A DNA stretch of 9,806 bases from Treponema sp. (GCA_031290325.1 JAITNU010000115.1:1-9806); one strand, 5' to 3'; positions 1 to 7,197 are shown, counted from the stretch's first letter. A program made the numbers and translations. The notes: generated by a model not told the origin, from the letters alone.

Positions 1-27
1 CATTTTCGTAAACCGGGTTAATACGCC

Positions 28-1302
28 TCATTCCTTCCAAATCCGGGCGCCCAGGGAAGACAAACGGGTCACCAGGTTTTCGTAGCCCCGTTCTATCTGG
101 TAGACATTGCGGATGACGCTCTTCCCCTCGGCGCAGAGGGCGGCAATGACCATAGCCATCCCTGCCCGCACGTCGGGACTGTGCAATTCAGAAGCGGATA
201 GTTTGGTGGGGCCTGAGACCACTGCCCGGTGAGGATCACAGAGGACGATCCGTCCCCCCATGGCAATGAGCTTATCCACAAAGAACATCCGGGATTCAAA
301 CATCTTTTCATGGATCAATACGGTACCCCTGACTTGAGTAGCCACTACCGTAATGATGCTGGTCAGGTCCGGCGGGAACCCCGGCCAGGGGGCGTCATCG
401 ATCTTGGGGATCATGCCCCCCAGGTCGCAGTTTACCTCCAGGGCCTGATTTTTCGGTACCCTGAGCATGGTACCTTCGTGTTCCCAGGTGATGCCCAGTT
501 TGCCAAAGGCGATTTTCGCGGGACGGAGGTCCTTGATGTGGGGTCCTTCAATGCAGAGTTCCCCTCCGGTAACTGCGGCAAGGCCGATGAAGGAACCAAC
601 CTCCATGAAGTCGGTGCCAATCTCAAAATCACAGCCCCTCAGTTTCGATACCCCCTGGATGCAGAGGATGTTGGAACCAATGCCGCTGATCCGTGCTCCC
701 ATAGCAGCCAGCATACGGCAGAGGTCCTGCACATGCGGCTCACTGGCGGCGTTGGTGAGGATGGTTTCCCCCTGGGCCAGGACCGCTGCCATAAGGGCGT
801 TTTCCGTGGCTGTAACCGAGGCCTCATCCAGGAATATATCCGCCCCCTGCAACGCCGGGGCAGTGAAGGTGAAGCTGCCGTTGATAGCAACCGCGGCGCC
901 CAGTTCGGTGAGGGCCAGAAAGTGGGTATCCAGCCTGCGCCGGCCTATGACATCCCCACCCGGCGGGGGTAGCACCGCCATACCGGTTCGGGCCAGGAGG
1001 GGACCGGCAAAAAGAATAGAAGCCCGGATCTTCCGGGCGTATTCCAGGGGTATTTCCGAGGTTTTGATGTCCTGCAACACCAAATGGTAGCCATTCGGAC
1101 CGATACGCCGGGCCTCGCCCCCCAGGGAGCGGTACACCGCCAGCATCACCTGAACATCTTCTATATCGGGGATGTTCCGGAGTATCACCGGCTCATCGGT
1201 CAAAAGGGCGGCGGCAATGCAGGGCAGGGCCGCGTTTTTATTGCCACTGGCCCGAAGGGTTCCGCTAATCGGGAAGCCGCCCTCAATAAGGTACTGATCC
1301 AT
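28..1302 (-). CDS. murA: UDP-N-acetylglucosamine 1-carboxyvinyltransferase (MurA)
   Basis: Transfers the enolpyruvyl group of phosphoenolpyruvate to UDP-GlcNAc, the first committed cytoplasmic step of peptidoglycan synthesis. The whole EPSP-synthase-like fold is present at the normal family length. Counting from the GTG at 1311, visible landmarks are SGNKNAALP with the substrate-binding Lys25, the mobile active-site loop GGDVIGRRRLD at 118-128, the catalytic Asp315 in FPPDLTS, and the C-terminal IERGYENL with Arg408. The loop residue that is Cys115 in E. coli is Asp here (codon GAT, 954-952), a substitution known to give intrinsic fosfomycin insensitivity. Two starts are possible: GTG at 1311 (427 aa) and ATG at 1302 (424 aa). 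I prefer ATG because it matches the usual MDxF/Y beginning and has a weak GGTG upstream; neither has a strong Shine-Dalgarno. The first three bases of the window read ATG on this strand, so another gene may begin 24 nt after the stop. Confidence 0.96.
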   Translation of the reverse strand: MDQYLIEGGFPISGTLRASGNKNAALPCIAAALLTDEPVILRNIPDIEDVQVMLAVYRSLGGEARRIGPNGYHLVLQDIKTSEIPLEYARKIRASILFAGPLLARTGMAVLPPPGGDVIGRRRLDTHFLALTELGAAVAINGSFTFTAPALQGADIFLDEASVTATENALMAAVLAQGETILTNAASEPHVQDLCRMLAAMGARISGIGSNILCIQGVSKLRGCDFEIGTDFMEVGSFIGLAAVTGGELCIEGPHIKDLRPAKIAFGKLGITWEHEGTMLRVPKNQALEVNCDLGGMIPKIDDAPWPGFPPDLTSIITVVATQVRGTVLIHEKMFESRMFFVDKLIAMGGRIVLCDPHRAVVSGPTKLSASELHSPDVRAGMAMVIAALCAEGKSVIRNVYQIERGYENLVTRLSSLGARIWKE

Positions 1303-1336
1303 TTCATGCACACCAATTGGAATATAAGATTATTTA

Positions 1337-1364
1337 AGTATAGAACACCTGGAAAAAAACACAA
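1337..1364 (-). promoter_or_regulatory. Candidate sigma70-type promoter for murA
   Basis: On the minus strand TTGTGT (1364-1359) and TATACT (1342-1337) are 16 bp apart in the AT-rich gap between the PHP gene and murA. The -10 box matches the consensus at five of six positions, the -35 at three. If real, murA can be transcribed separately from the upstream PHP gene. This is a motif match only. Confidence 0.35.
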
Positions 1365-1371
1365 TGCTATT

Positions 1372-2211
1372 TCATCGGCACGCCAGTACCGGTATGGCCT
1401 CCAGGATCGCATCCTCGATTTTCCGATCCCCTGCGGTGATCCCCAGCTTCCGGTCAGGCCGGGAGGCCCCGTGGAAGTCGCTCCCGGCGGTGATATACAG
1501 GCCCAGGGAGGTACCCAGTTCCTCAAGACGTTTACAGGAACGGACCTTGGCGGTTGGGTGCCAGGCTTCTATGCCGTCGAGTCCCCGATCCCGCAGGTTT
1601 TTGATGAGTCCCGGCAGATGGCCCCAGGCAATATAGAGGGACATGGGATGGGCCAGGACGGCGATTCCCCCGGCCTGCTTAATAAGGTCCAGGGCCTTTT
1701 CAAATTCCAGCCCCTCCTTGGGGACATACAGGGGCTTTCCCTTGCCCAGATACCGGAAAAATGCCTGTTCCCGGTTTTTGACAAACCCACGGTTTACCAG
1801 AAAGGTGGCAAAATGGGGACGCCCCACCAGGCGCCCACCGGAGAGCGCACGGATATCCTCATAATCGGCCTGGATACTCAAAGCATGCATACGGTCCAGG
1901 ATCTCCCGGTTCCGTTTTTCCCGTAACCGGGATAATTCGGCAATGCCCGCTAAAAAAGAAGCCTGAAGATGCCCCAGGCCCAGGCCCAGGAGGTGAAATT
2001 CCCCAGGTTCCCAGCGGATCTCGATTTCGATCCCGGGAATAAGCTGAATTCCCCATTTCTGAGCTGCTGTACTTGCCGCTGCCAGGCCGTCAATGGTATC
2101 ATGATCCGTAAGGGCAATGGCCGAAAGGCCCCGGTGTGCGGCCTCATCCATGAGTTGGGAAGGGGTTAAACTGCCGTCGGAAGCGCTTGAATGGGTGTGT
2201 AAATCTATCAT
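1372..2211 (-). CDS. PHP-domain phosphoesterase (TrpH/YciV, RNase AM-like)
   Basis: A 279-residue polymerase-and-histidinol-phosphatase (PHP) domain protein, predicted to be a cytoplasmic metal-dependent phosphoesterase. Characterised relatives of the YciV/TrpH group remove nucleotides or phosphates from RNA 5' ends or small 3',5'-bisphosphate nucleotides; the substrate here is unknown. The metal ligands expected for the fold are visible in order: H5 and H7 in DLHTHSSASDGS, D36-H37 in LTDHDT, E62 in PGIEIE, H133 in GRPHFA, H188 in LAHP, and D245/H247 in GSDFHG. I start at ATG 2211 because the PHP signature must be at the extreme N terminus. The frame stays open to 2409, but that part runs antisense through the divergent amidohydrolase and looks non-coding. 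There is no obvious Shine-Dalgarno. A TATACT box just upstream on this strand (around 2220) could be a -10 element, though I see no good -35. Its link to downstream murA may be only positional. Confidence 0.92.
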   Translation of the reverse strand: MIDLHTHSSASDGSLTPSQLMDEAAHRGLSAIALTDHDTIDGLAAASTAAQKWGIQLIPGIEIEIRWEPGEFHLLGLGLGHLQASFLAGIAELSRLREKRNREILDRMHALSIQADYEDIRALSGGRLVGRPHFATFLVNRGFVKNREQAFFRYLGKGKPLYVPKEGLEFEKALDLIKQAGGIAVLAHPMSLYIAWGHLPGLIKNLRDRGLDGIEAWHPTAKVRSCKRLEELGTSLGLYITAGSDFHGASRPDRKLGITAGDRKIEDAILEAIPVLACR

Positions 2212-2216
2212 ATAGT
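2187..2216 (+). promoter_or_regulatory. Weak candidate promoter for the amidohydrolase operon
   Basis: TTGAAT (2187-2192) and TATAGT (2211-2216) are separated by 18 bp and lie about 40 bp upstream of the amidohydrolase start. They overlap the first codons of the divergent PHP gene, so the two transcription units would share or compete for this 46-bp gap. The match is moderate and unsupported by other evidence. Confidence 0.25.
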
Positions 2217-2245
2217 CACAGTATAGATTCTTATGTCCATTAGGG

Positions 2246-2250
2246 GGAGA
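2246..2250 (+). promoter_or_regulatory. Ribosome binding site selecting a GTG start
   Basis: GGAGA within a G-rich AGGGGGAGA stretch ends 7 nt before GTG at 2258. It supports that GTG as the real start of the amidohydrolase; no better ATG is in position. Confidence 0.7.
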
Positions 2251-2257
2251 TGACCAG

Positions 2258-3490
2258 GTGTCTGAATATACGTTAAAGCATGGGGTATTGGTAACAGCCG
2301 GCCAGGAACCCCAGCGTGGTGATATGGGTGTTGCAGGGGACAAGCTCACGGTTGCAGGCGGCGTGGCTATTGATTTAAGGGGGAATTCCTTTGTATACCC
2401 TGCCCTCATTAATACCCATGATCACATGCGGGGAAATTATCTCCCCCGGGTTGGACCAAAACCCGGGAGCTTCTATTTGACCTGGCTCCCCTGGGATAAC
2501 GATCTCAAGGCGTCGGATACCTTTACAGAACGTTCCCATTTATCACCTGAGGAAATCTACGTCCTGAGCGCCTATAAGAATTTATGCTCCGGAGTATGCA
2601 CGGTCAACGACCATTTTCCCCATGCCTTTAACCGGGACATTCTGCCTACCCTGCCTATCCGGGCCATCCTCGACTATGGCCTCGCCCACGAAGCTTCATC
2701 CTACGACCTGAAATGGGGGGATGGTATTGAAATTGAGTACCAGCGGGCGGTCAAGAACAACTGGCCCTTCATCACTCATCTGGCCGAAGGGTTTGATCAG
2801 GAGTCCATGGCAGGGGTACAGAATCTGGAACGTCTGGGAGTGCTGGATAAGCACTGCCTCTTGATCCACTGTATCGGGTTCAGTGATGAGGACATACAAA
2901 GGGTCGCTAAAGCCGGGGCCAGCGTCTCCTGGTGCGCCGCCTCGAACATGTTCATGTTCAATGTTACCTGCAAGATCCGGAAATTCCTGCAAGCAGGTAT
3001 CAACGTTACCATTGGTACCGATTCGACTCACACCGGTTCCTATAATCTCTTTGCGGAAATGCACTACGCCCGAGACCTGTACCGGCAGCTCTACGGCGAA
3101 GAGCTGCCAGCCAGAACCTTGTTTGAGATGGTAACGATCAACGCGGCCCGTGCCTTCTGGATGCAGGACCGCATCGGCACCCTGGAGCAGGGGAAACTGG
3201 CGGATATGCTGGTGCTCAAGGGCCGCAAGGACGACCCCTATGAAAATCTGGCTGCCGCATCTATGGAGGATATTGAACTCCTCACCCTGGAGGGTAAACC
3301 TCTGTACGGTGAGCTGCGCTTCCTCGATATCCTGGGAGGAACCCTGCCGGCAGGGTATAACCGCATAAGCGTTGCGGGGCGGCCTATGTTTGTCATCGGT
3401 GATCCCGCAGCCCTGTACAGTATGGTCCGTAAAAAATTAGGTTTTAAGAAGGTGCTGGATTTTTTACCCTTTGAGCCGGAAGCGCTTTAA
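2258..3490 (+). CDS. ATZ/TRZ-type metal-dependent amidohydrolase
   Basis: A 410-residue member of the amidohydrolase superfamily, the cytoplasmic metal-dependent hydrolases and deaminases that include cytosine/guanine deaminases and triazine hydrolases. The fold is shown by an N-terminal beta-sandwich half (1-50), metal-binding HDH at 54-56 after PALINT, H174 and E177 in THLAEG, H204 in LLIHCIG, D255 in GTDSTHTG, and the closing beta-sandwich segment GTLEQGKLADMLVL (307-320). The HxH, H, H, D set with HxxE fits the mononuclear-metal subtype seen in the ATZ/TRZ and guanine deaminase branch. I cannot name the substrate: the active-site loops do not match a family I know well. It starts with GTG and has a good Shine-Dalgarno. 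It is the first gene of a probable three-gene unit, 38 bp ahead of the Nim-like gene. Confidence 0.9.
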   Translation: MSEYTLKHGVLVTAGQEPQRGDMGVAGDKLTVAGGVAIDLRGNSFVYPALINTHDHMRGNYLPRVGPKPGSFYLTWLPWDNDLKASDTFTERSHLSPEEIYVLSAYKNLCSGVCTVNDHFPHAFNRDILPTLPIRAILDYGLAHEASSYDLKWGDGIEIEYQRAVKNNWPFITHLAEGFDQESMAGVQNLERLGVLDKHCLLIHCIGFSDEDIQRVAKAGASVSWCAASNMFMFNVTCKIRKFLQAGINVTIGTDSTHTGSYNLFAEMHYARDLYRQLYGEELPARTLFEMVTINAARAFWMQDRIGTLEQGKLADMLVLKGRKDDPYENLAAASMEDIELLTLEGKPLYGELRFLDILGGTLPAGYNRISVAGRPMFVIGDPAALYSMVRKKLGFKKVLDFLPFEPEAL

Positions 3491-3514
3491 GGACCCACGT
3501 ATCAACGGCACTTT

Positions 3515-3520
3515 GAGGAG
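3515..3520 (+). promoter_or_regulatory. Ribosome binding site of the Nim-like gene
   Basis: GAGGAG ends 8 nt before ATG 3529 and decides between that start and the in-frame ATG at 3538. The ATG immediately after it (3521) is followed by a stop after two codons, so it is not used. Confidence 0.75.
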
Positions 3521-3528
3521 ATGAACTG

Positions 3529-4002
3529 ATGCGAAGTATGCGAAGAAAGGACCGGGAAATATCCCGGGAAGCTGCAGAGGCGGTGATCGACCGTAGTGTA
3601 TTTGCGGTGCTGGGAACGGTGAACGAAGACGGATCCCCCTACTGCGTTCCGCTTTCCATTGTCCGGGAGGGTGAGTGGATATACTTCCACTGCGCCACAG
3701 AAGGGCAGAAAACCGACAACCTGCGTCACCATAACCGCGTATGTATCACCTGTGTGGGGGATACCTGCATACCGGAACATACCTTCACCGTGGAGTACGA
3801 GTCGGCAATGGTATTCGGCACTGCCGAGGAAGTCGTGGAAACCGCTGAAAAGGTCCGGTGTCTGCGGCGGATCTGTGAACGGCATACCCCAGGTAATATG
3901 GCGGCCTTTGATGCTGCAGTGGATCGGCAGCTTGGGAAAACCGCGATCTGGAAGGTGCATATTGACGGGATGAGCGGAAAACGGAACGGACCGGCTCGAT
4001 AG
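3529..4002 (+). CDS. Nim-like pyridoxamine 5'-phosphate oxidase family flavoprotein
   Basis: A 157-residue protein of the FMN-binding split-barrel (pyridoxamine phosphate oxidase-like) superfamily, closest in pattern to the NimA/5-nitroimidazole-resistance group. Diagnostic stretches are MRRKDREIS near the start, VLGTVNEDGSPYCVPLS (27-43), the flavin-region motif YFHCATEGQKTDNLR (52-66), VEYESAMVFGTAEEV (88-102), the aligned C-terminal KTAIWKVHIDGMSGKR, and several cysteines. Family members are small cytoplasmic flavin or haem binders. Some reduce nitroimidazoles to harmless amines, but most chromosomal copies have no tested function, so drug resistance should not be assumed. The start at 3529 is set by GAGGAG. 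It sits between the amidohydrolase (38 bp upstream) and the lipoprotein gene (12 bp downstream), which suggests one transcript. Confidence 0.9.
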   Translation: MRSMRRKDREISREAAEAVIDRSVFAVLGTVNEDGSPYCVPLSIVREGEWIYFHCATEGQKTDNLRHHNRVCITCVGDTCIPEHTFTVEYESAMVFGTAEEVVETAEKVRCLRRICERHTPGNMAAFDAAVDRQLGKTAIWKVHIDGMSGKRNGPAR

Positions 4003-4006
4003 GAGG
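4001..4006 (+). promoter_or_regulatory. Shine-Dalgarno overlapping the preceding stop codon
   Basis: AGGAGG begins inside the TAG stop (4000-4002) of the Nim-like gene and ends 8 nt before ATG 4015. This makes ATG 4015 the start of the lipoprotein gene rather than the GTG at 4009, which is too close. Ribosomes ending one gene can directly reload on the next. Confidence 0.8.
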
Positions 4007-4014
4007 GAGTGGCG

Positions 4015-4869
4015 ATGAAGAAAGGCAGTATCCCTGCAGGTATCATTATAGGGTGGGTATTATGCAGTACCAGTTGTATCAGTCTGGTTGAAAAGGGCGG
4101 GCAGCTCCTGAACGGGTCGGCCTTTGCAGAGAAAACCCTGGCAGTATACCGTACCCAGGCAGCGGGGAAGGGCAAGCGGTATATTGAAGTACGGCAGGTA
4201 CGGCAGAGGAAGGGCGAAGAACAGCTCCTCCTCTCCTCATGGGCCTTTCCGACCCTGCGGTTGCGGGGTTCGGTCCCCGGCAATGACGGCAGTTTTTACC
4301 TGCTATCCCTTGATTTTCTCGCGTCCCATTATACCGGCTGGAACGAATTTACCCTGGACCTTTCCGGCCTTGGCGGTTTTATGGTGCAGGGCACTACCGG
4401 CACCCTGCGGCTCACAGGACCAATAGAGCCAATAGCCATTTCTAACGGGAAAATCAGGCATCGTAACAGCAGACTAACCGGAACCCAGGCCCTTACCGAG
4501 CTGCGCAACCGGTATGACCGGATCCAGGCCATTGTCGAATGGATGCACACACAGCCTGGGGTTCCTGCGTTTACGGATCAGAAGGCTTTTGAAGCCTATT
4601 GGAAACCGCTGCTCATGCCTGAGCTGGTATTTGCCAAGAAACGCCCTCCCACCTTTTCCCTGAAAAACGCGGTGTGGGTGCGGGCCGAAGATATCAAATG
4701 GAATAGCACCTACACCGAAACGCTTTTCCCCGAAGATATCCGAATCCTACGGAATTCCGGCGCCCTGCTCAGAGATTGGGAAGAAGCGGTTTCGTGGATG
4801 TACTTTGTATACGAATGGGATCACCTGGTGGAAAGTATGCAAGATGTACCCTTGACGAAGATCAAATGA
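4015..4869 (+). CDS. Predicted lipoprotein of unknown function
   Basis: I do not recognise this 284-residue protein. The N terminus looks like a lipoprotein signal: MKK, a hydrophobic stretch IPAGIIIGWVLC, then STSC with Cys21 as the likely lipidated residue. That is a relaxed lipobox of the kind spirochaetes accept, and it implies anchoring at a membrane surface. The mature part has a beta-rich first half (about 40-140, with repeated short strands such as GTLRLTGPIEPIAIS) and a helical, tryptophan- and tyrosine-rich second half (about 155-278). No catalytic motif stands out. It is the last gene of the amidohydrolase/Nim-like unit and is translationally coupled to the Nim-like gene, but what links an exported protein to two cytoplasmic enzymes is unclear. 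It ends 7 bp from the convergent nuclease gene, leaving no room for a terminator. Confidence 0.78.
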   Translation: MKKGSIPAGIIIGWVLCSTSCISLVEKGGQLLNGSAFAEKTLAVYRTQAAGKGKRYIEVRQVRQRKGEEQLLLSSWAFPTLRLRGSVPGNDGSFYLLSLDFLASHYTGWNEFTLDLSGLGGFMVQGTTGTLRLTGPIEPIAISNGKIRHRNSRLTGTQALTELRNRYDRIQAIVEWMHTQPGVPAFTDQKAFEAYWKPLLMPELVFAKKRPPTFSLKNAVWVRAEDIKWNSTYTETLFPEDIRILRNSGALLRDWEEAVSWMYFVYEWDHLVESMQDVPLTKIK

Positions 4870-4876
4870 ACCCCTT

Positions 4877-6169
4877 TCAAAACCCCAATTCCGGCTCTGG
4901 CGTATCAGTTAAATGCATAATCCAGGTTATCCACCCCCGAATCGTGGAGGAACGCCGCTCAATCGTGGAGTGATGAATTGCCAGGTTTCCCTGGGCCATA
5001 ATATGGTAGATCGCCTGTTTATCCGGCACGCTTCCTGAACGGAAGGTTAATCCAAACACGGTGTTGAAGAGGGGCCGTTCCAGGATTTTCTGTACCAGCC
5101 CCAGGTTCTTCGCCTTGTACGCCTTGGCCATGATAGATCGCCCCTCCTGAGATAAACGGTATTCCAGTTCCCCTGCATCATTGGTGCTTCGTATGACCAA
5201 CCCTAAATACGTACAGGCCGTGATATAGTAGTCAGTCTGCCGGGGATCAAAATCATATTTCAGGGTAACCTCTTCCCTGCTCAGTCCCCCTTCACCAAGA
5301 ACCGACAGCAGATCAACAACCCGGGGAAATGAATCAGCCTGGGGCAAGGTAACATCCGGTTCAATGGGGTGTTTGATCTTTTTCCATACCGTTATCAGGT
5401 CTGTTAAACCTATTGCTTCATCAGTAACCGCATAGGAGCGGTGTGTAACAAGCCGGATAGAGTTGCAGCAGTTTATATCTTCAAAGTCATACTGAAAGGC
5501 GTGAAACACATCATTTGAAAATATGAACAGCACTGGCATGACCGGTTTGCTGATTTTCTGTTTCCATAAACGATAGGGATAGTACAACTGGCGTATGAGC
5601 ATATCCTCTACCCCGATGTTCTTTGCTTCACAAATACAAAAAGCTTCCGGGCTTTCATACCCCCCGTCTATTTCGATTTGCGCGTTTTGTACATTTATGG
5701 TGTGGTGCAGCCTCGGATCGACCGTATCTTTCACCGCATAACTGAAATTCCCGGATGCCATTCTTCCTGATACGGTAAAGTGTATGTGTTCCACGCCCAT
5801 GATATCCCCTATGATGCCACTGTTGTACGCAAACAGCAGGGCCGCCGCTTCACTGTACAAATTCGTGTAATCCAGAGTGTGCAGTTCAGGAACCTTCACC
5901 GGTATGGGCCGCACCGGAGTATACTCAACGCGGAGATGGGTGACAAAATGTCCAATGAGATACGCTCCCCTGGTGACCGGAAGGATAGAGAGCTTGTTTT
6001 TCTGAAATATCTTCGGCAGTTGAGCGGATTGATCAAACTTTGCCATGAGCCGCGCTTCTTTGACCTGATTAATATCCGCTGCAGAAATGCGGAACGATCC
6101 TTCATCAGCAACGTGTGCCAGAATATTACCGTGATCGAACAACTGTTCCCAAGCCGCTTCAATGGTCAT
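4877..6169 (-). CDS. Type II restriction endonuclease, PD-(D/E)xK type
   Basis: Probable DNA-cutting partner of the adjacent adenine methyltransferase, 430 aa, cytoplasmic. The core signature is QIEIDGG with Asp168 followed by CICEAKN with Glu181-x-Lys183, the D...ExK metal site of PD-(D/E)xK nucleases, then LIRQLYYPYRLW (191-202). Residues about 280-350 read as a winged-helix DNA-binding region (SFPRVVDLLSVLG, the helix-turn-helix-like REEVTLKYDFD, and a wing before EYRLSQEGR). The C-terminal tail has STIERRSSTIRGWITWI (401-417), an Arg-rich motif that may also contact DNA. It starts 3 nt after the methyltransferase stop with its Shine-Dalgarno inside that gene's last codons, the usual MTase-first coupling. 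I do not recognise a named enzyme and it does not look like DpnII/MboI, so restriction of GATC is inferred from the partner. A DNA-binding regulator or defence nuclease of another kind is the main alternative. Confidence 0.75.
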   Translation of the reverse strand: MTIEAAWEQLFDHGNILAHVADEGSFRISAADINQVKEARLMAKFDQSAQLPKIFQKNKLSILPVTRGAYLIGHFVTHLRVEYTPVRPIPVKVPELHTLDYTNLYSEAAALLFAYNSGIIGDIMGVEHIHFTVSGRMASGNFSYAVKDTVDPRLHHTINVQNAQIEIDGGYESPEAFCICEAKNIGVEDMLIRQLYYPYRLWKQKISKPVMPVLFIFSNDVFHAFQYDFEDINCCNSIRLVTHRSYAVTDEAIGLTDLITVWKKIKHPIEPDVTLPQADSFPRVVDLLSVLGEGGLSREEVTLKYDFDPRQTDYYITACTYLGLVIRSTNDAGELEYRLSQEGRSIMAKAYKAKNLGLVQKILERPLFNTVFGLTFRSGSVPDKQAIYHIMAQGNLAIHHSTIERRSSTIRGWITWIMHLTDTPEPELGF

Positions 6170-6172
6170 CCC

Positions 6173-7027
6173 TTACCTCCAGTTTTTTATCAGCACTTCC
6201 TGTACGGTGCCGCGGCCAGCGCCGGCAGCATTGATTGACCGTTTCGCCATCACCGATACGATTTCAAAGCGCCTGTCCTGGTATATATCCCTTATGAAGG
6301 GCGTATCTGCGTTACTCAAGAGACAGAGAACCCGCTGTCTGGTCAAACGGGTAAACGTATCCCGCAGCCTGATCTGTTCAGCTTCATCAAAACCGCCGGC
6401 CTGGTATCCGGTGAAATTACTGTTGTCCGGGCTGTGATAAGGGGGATCAAAGTACACAAACGAGCCGCTTGAACAGGTCTTCACCGCCTCCTCAAAATCG
6501 CCCTGTACAATGCGGATCTTATAATCAGATAAATACCGGTGCACCGCCCGCAGCACCGGTTCCTCACAGATAGCGGGGTTCTTGTACCTGCCGTAAGGCA
6601 CATTGAACAGCCCCTGGGAATTGACCCGGTAGAGTCCGTTATAGCAGGTTTTATTCAGAAAGATGAGGCGTGCCGCTTTTTCCACCGCCCCTAAACGGCC
6701 ATATTCCGCCAGGTCCCGATCCTGGGCGCGGACCTCGTAATAATAGGCTTCGGTATTGCGGTTCTTGTGGGCCTGCAAGGCGGTAATGAGGGCCTCTATA
6801 TGATCCCGTATGACCCGGTAGGTCATGATGAGGTCGGCGTTAGCATCATTGATCAGGGCCTTAGGGGGCTGCACATCAAAGAGGACCGCGCCAGCACCGA
6901 CAAACGGTTCGTAATAGGTGCACTTATCGAGGCTTGCCGGGAGGTAGCGCCGTATTTCCGGTAAGAGCTGCCTTTTTCCGCCAGCCCACTTGAGGTACGG
7001 CTTCAGGGGCATCTTTTTTCTAGCCAT
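6173..7027 (-). CDS. dam: DNA adenine N6-methyltransferase, Dam/DpnM type
   Basis: Transfers a methyl group from S-adenosylmethionine to adenine N6 in DNA. It resembles M.DpnII (DpnM)/Dam alpha-class enzymes, which modify GATC. Motifs in order, numbered from ATG 7027: PYLKWAGGKRQLLP (9-22, motif X), YEPFVGAGAVLF (39-50, AdoMet-binding motif I), INDANADL (59-66), the Dam-specific NGLYRVNSQGLFNVPYGRYK (130-149), the catalytic DPPY (194-197), and LLSNADT (236-242). At 284 aa it matches the family length. The start is uncertain: ATG 7027 gives the family-like N terminus and has a weak AAGAG upstream, but ATG 7063 and ATG 7057 are in frame, and the frame stays open to a TTG at 7141 whose extra residues look unlike the family and overlap the divergent promoter. 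It protects host DNA from the nuclease encoded immediately downstream and could also have a Dam-like regulatory role. Confidence 0.93.
   Translation of the reverse strand: MARKKMPLKPYLKWAGGKRQLLPEIRRYLPASLDKCTYYEPFVGAGAVLFDVQPPKALINDANADLIMTYRVIRDHIEALITALQAHKNRNTEAYYYEVRAQDRDLAEYGRLGAVEKAARLIFLNKTCYNGLYRVNSQGLFNVPYGRYKNPAICEEPVLRAVHRYLSDYKIRIVQGDFEEAVKTCSSGSFVYFDPPYHSPDNSNFTGYQAGGFDEAEQIRLRDTFTRLTRQRVLCLLSNADTPFIRDIYQDRRFEIVSVMAKRSINAAGAGRGTVQEVLIKNWR
6176..6180 (-). promoter_or_regulatory. Shine-Dalgarno of the nuclease inside the methyltransferase gene
   Basis: GGAGG on the minus strand overlaps the last codons and stop of the methyltransferase and lies 6 nt before the ATG at 6169. It fixes the nuclease start and couples its translation to that of the methyltransferase. 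Confidence 0.8.
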
Positions 7028-7069
7028 CTTCAGGCGCTCTTGCAGCTCAGGTAACATGGTCATGGGATA

Positions 7070-7098
7070 ATAATAATAAACCCCTTCCCGCCGGGCAA
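7070..7098 (-). promoter_or_regulatory. Weak candidate promoter of the restriction-modification cassette
   Basis: On the minus strand TTGCCC (7098-7093) and TATTAT (7075-7070) are 17 bp apart. Transcription would begin at about 7063, close to the upstream in-frame ATGs, which would make a nearly leaderless transcript or favour ATG 7027. The -10 lies in a TATTATTATTAT tract, so the exact register is ambiguous. Confidence 0.25.
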
Positions 7099-7135
7099 GG
7101 ACGCTAGTATCTGGCCTTTGTATTGACTTTTTCGC

Positions 7136-7164
7136 TTGCAATTAAAAGTAGCACAGTTTATACT
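7136..7164 (+). promoter_or_regulatory. Sigma70-type promoter of the FGE-domain protein gene
   Basis: TTGCAA (7136-7141) and TATACT (7159-7164) are spaced by exactly 17 bp. The predicted transcript start, near 7171, leaves a ~35-nt AU-rich leader ending in AAGGAG. This is the best promoter match in the window. Its -35 box overlaps the most distal possible TTG start of the divergent methyltransferase. Confidence 0.55.
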
Positions 7165-7191
7165 ACACTGGTCTTTCAATTTTTTTTATTT

Positions 7192-7197
7192 AAGGAG
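7192..7197 (+). promoter_or_regulatory. Ribosome binding site of the FGE-domain protein gene
   Basis: AAGGAG lies 8 nt before ATG 7206, which is followed directly by a clear signal peptide, so the start is well supported. Confidence 0.8.

Noticed and set aside
229..1926. Long plus-strand open frames opposite murA and the PHP gene (about 247, 207 and 280 codons)
   Set aside because: They run antisense through genes with complete family motifs; their translations show no recognisable domain and they lack ribosome binding sites.
2212..2409. N-terminal extension of the PHP protein to 2409
   Set aside because: The added 66 residues run antisense through the amidohydrolase start, and the PHP signature normally sits at the very N terminus, as it does from ATG 2211.
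3529..4002. Nitroimidazole resistance determinant
   Set aside because: The family pattern fits Nim-like proteins, but chromosomal relatives are common and mostly untested; the sequence alone does not show resistance.
4877..7141. Restriction-modification cassette as part of a mobile element
   Set aside because: I see no terminal repeats, integrase, tRNA or target duplication at its edges, and base composition does not change clearly.
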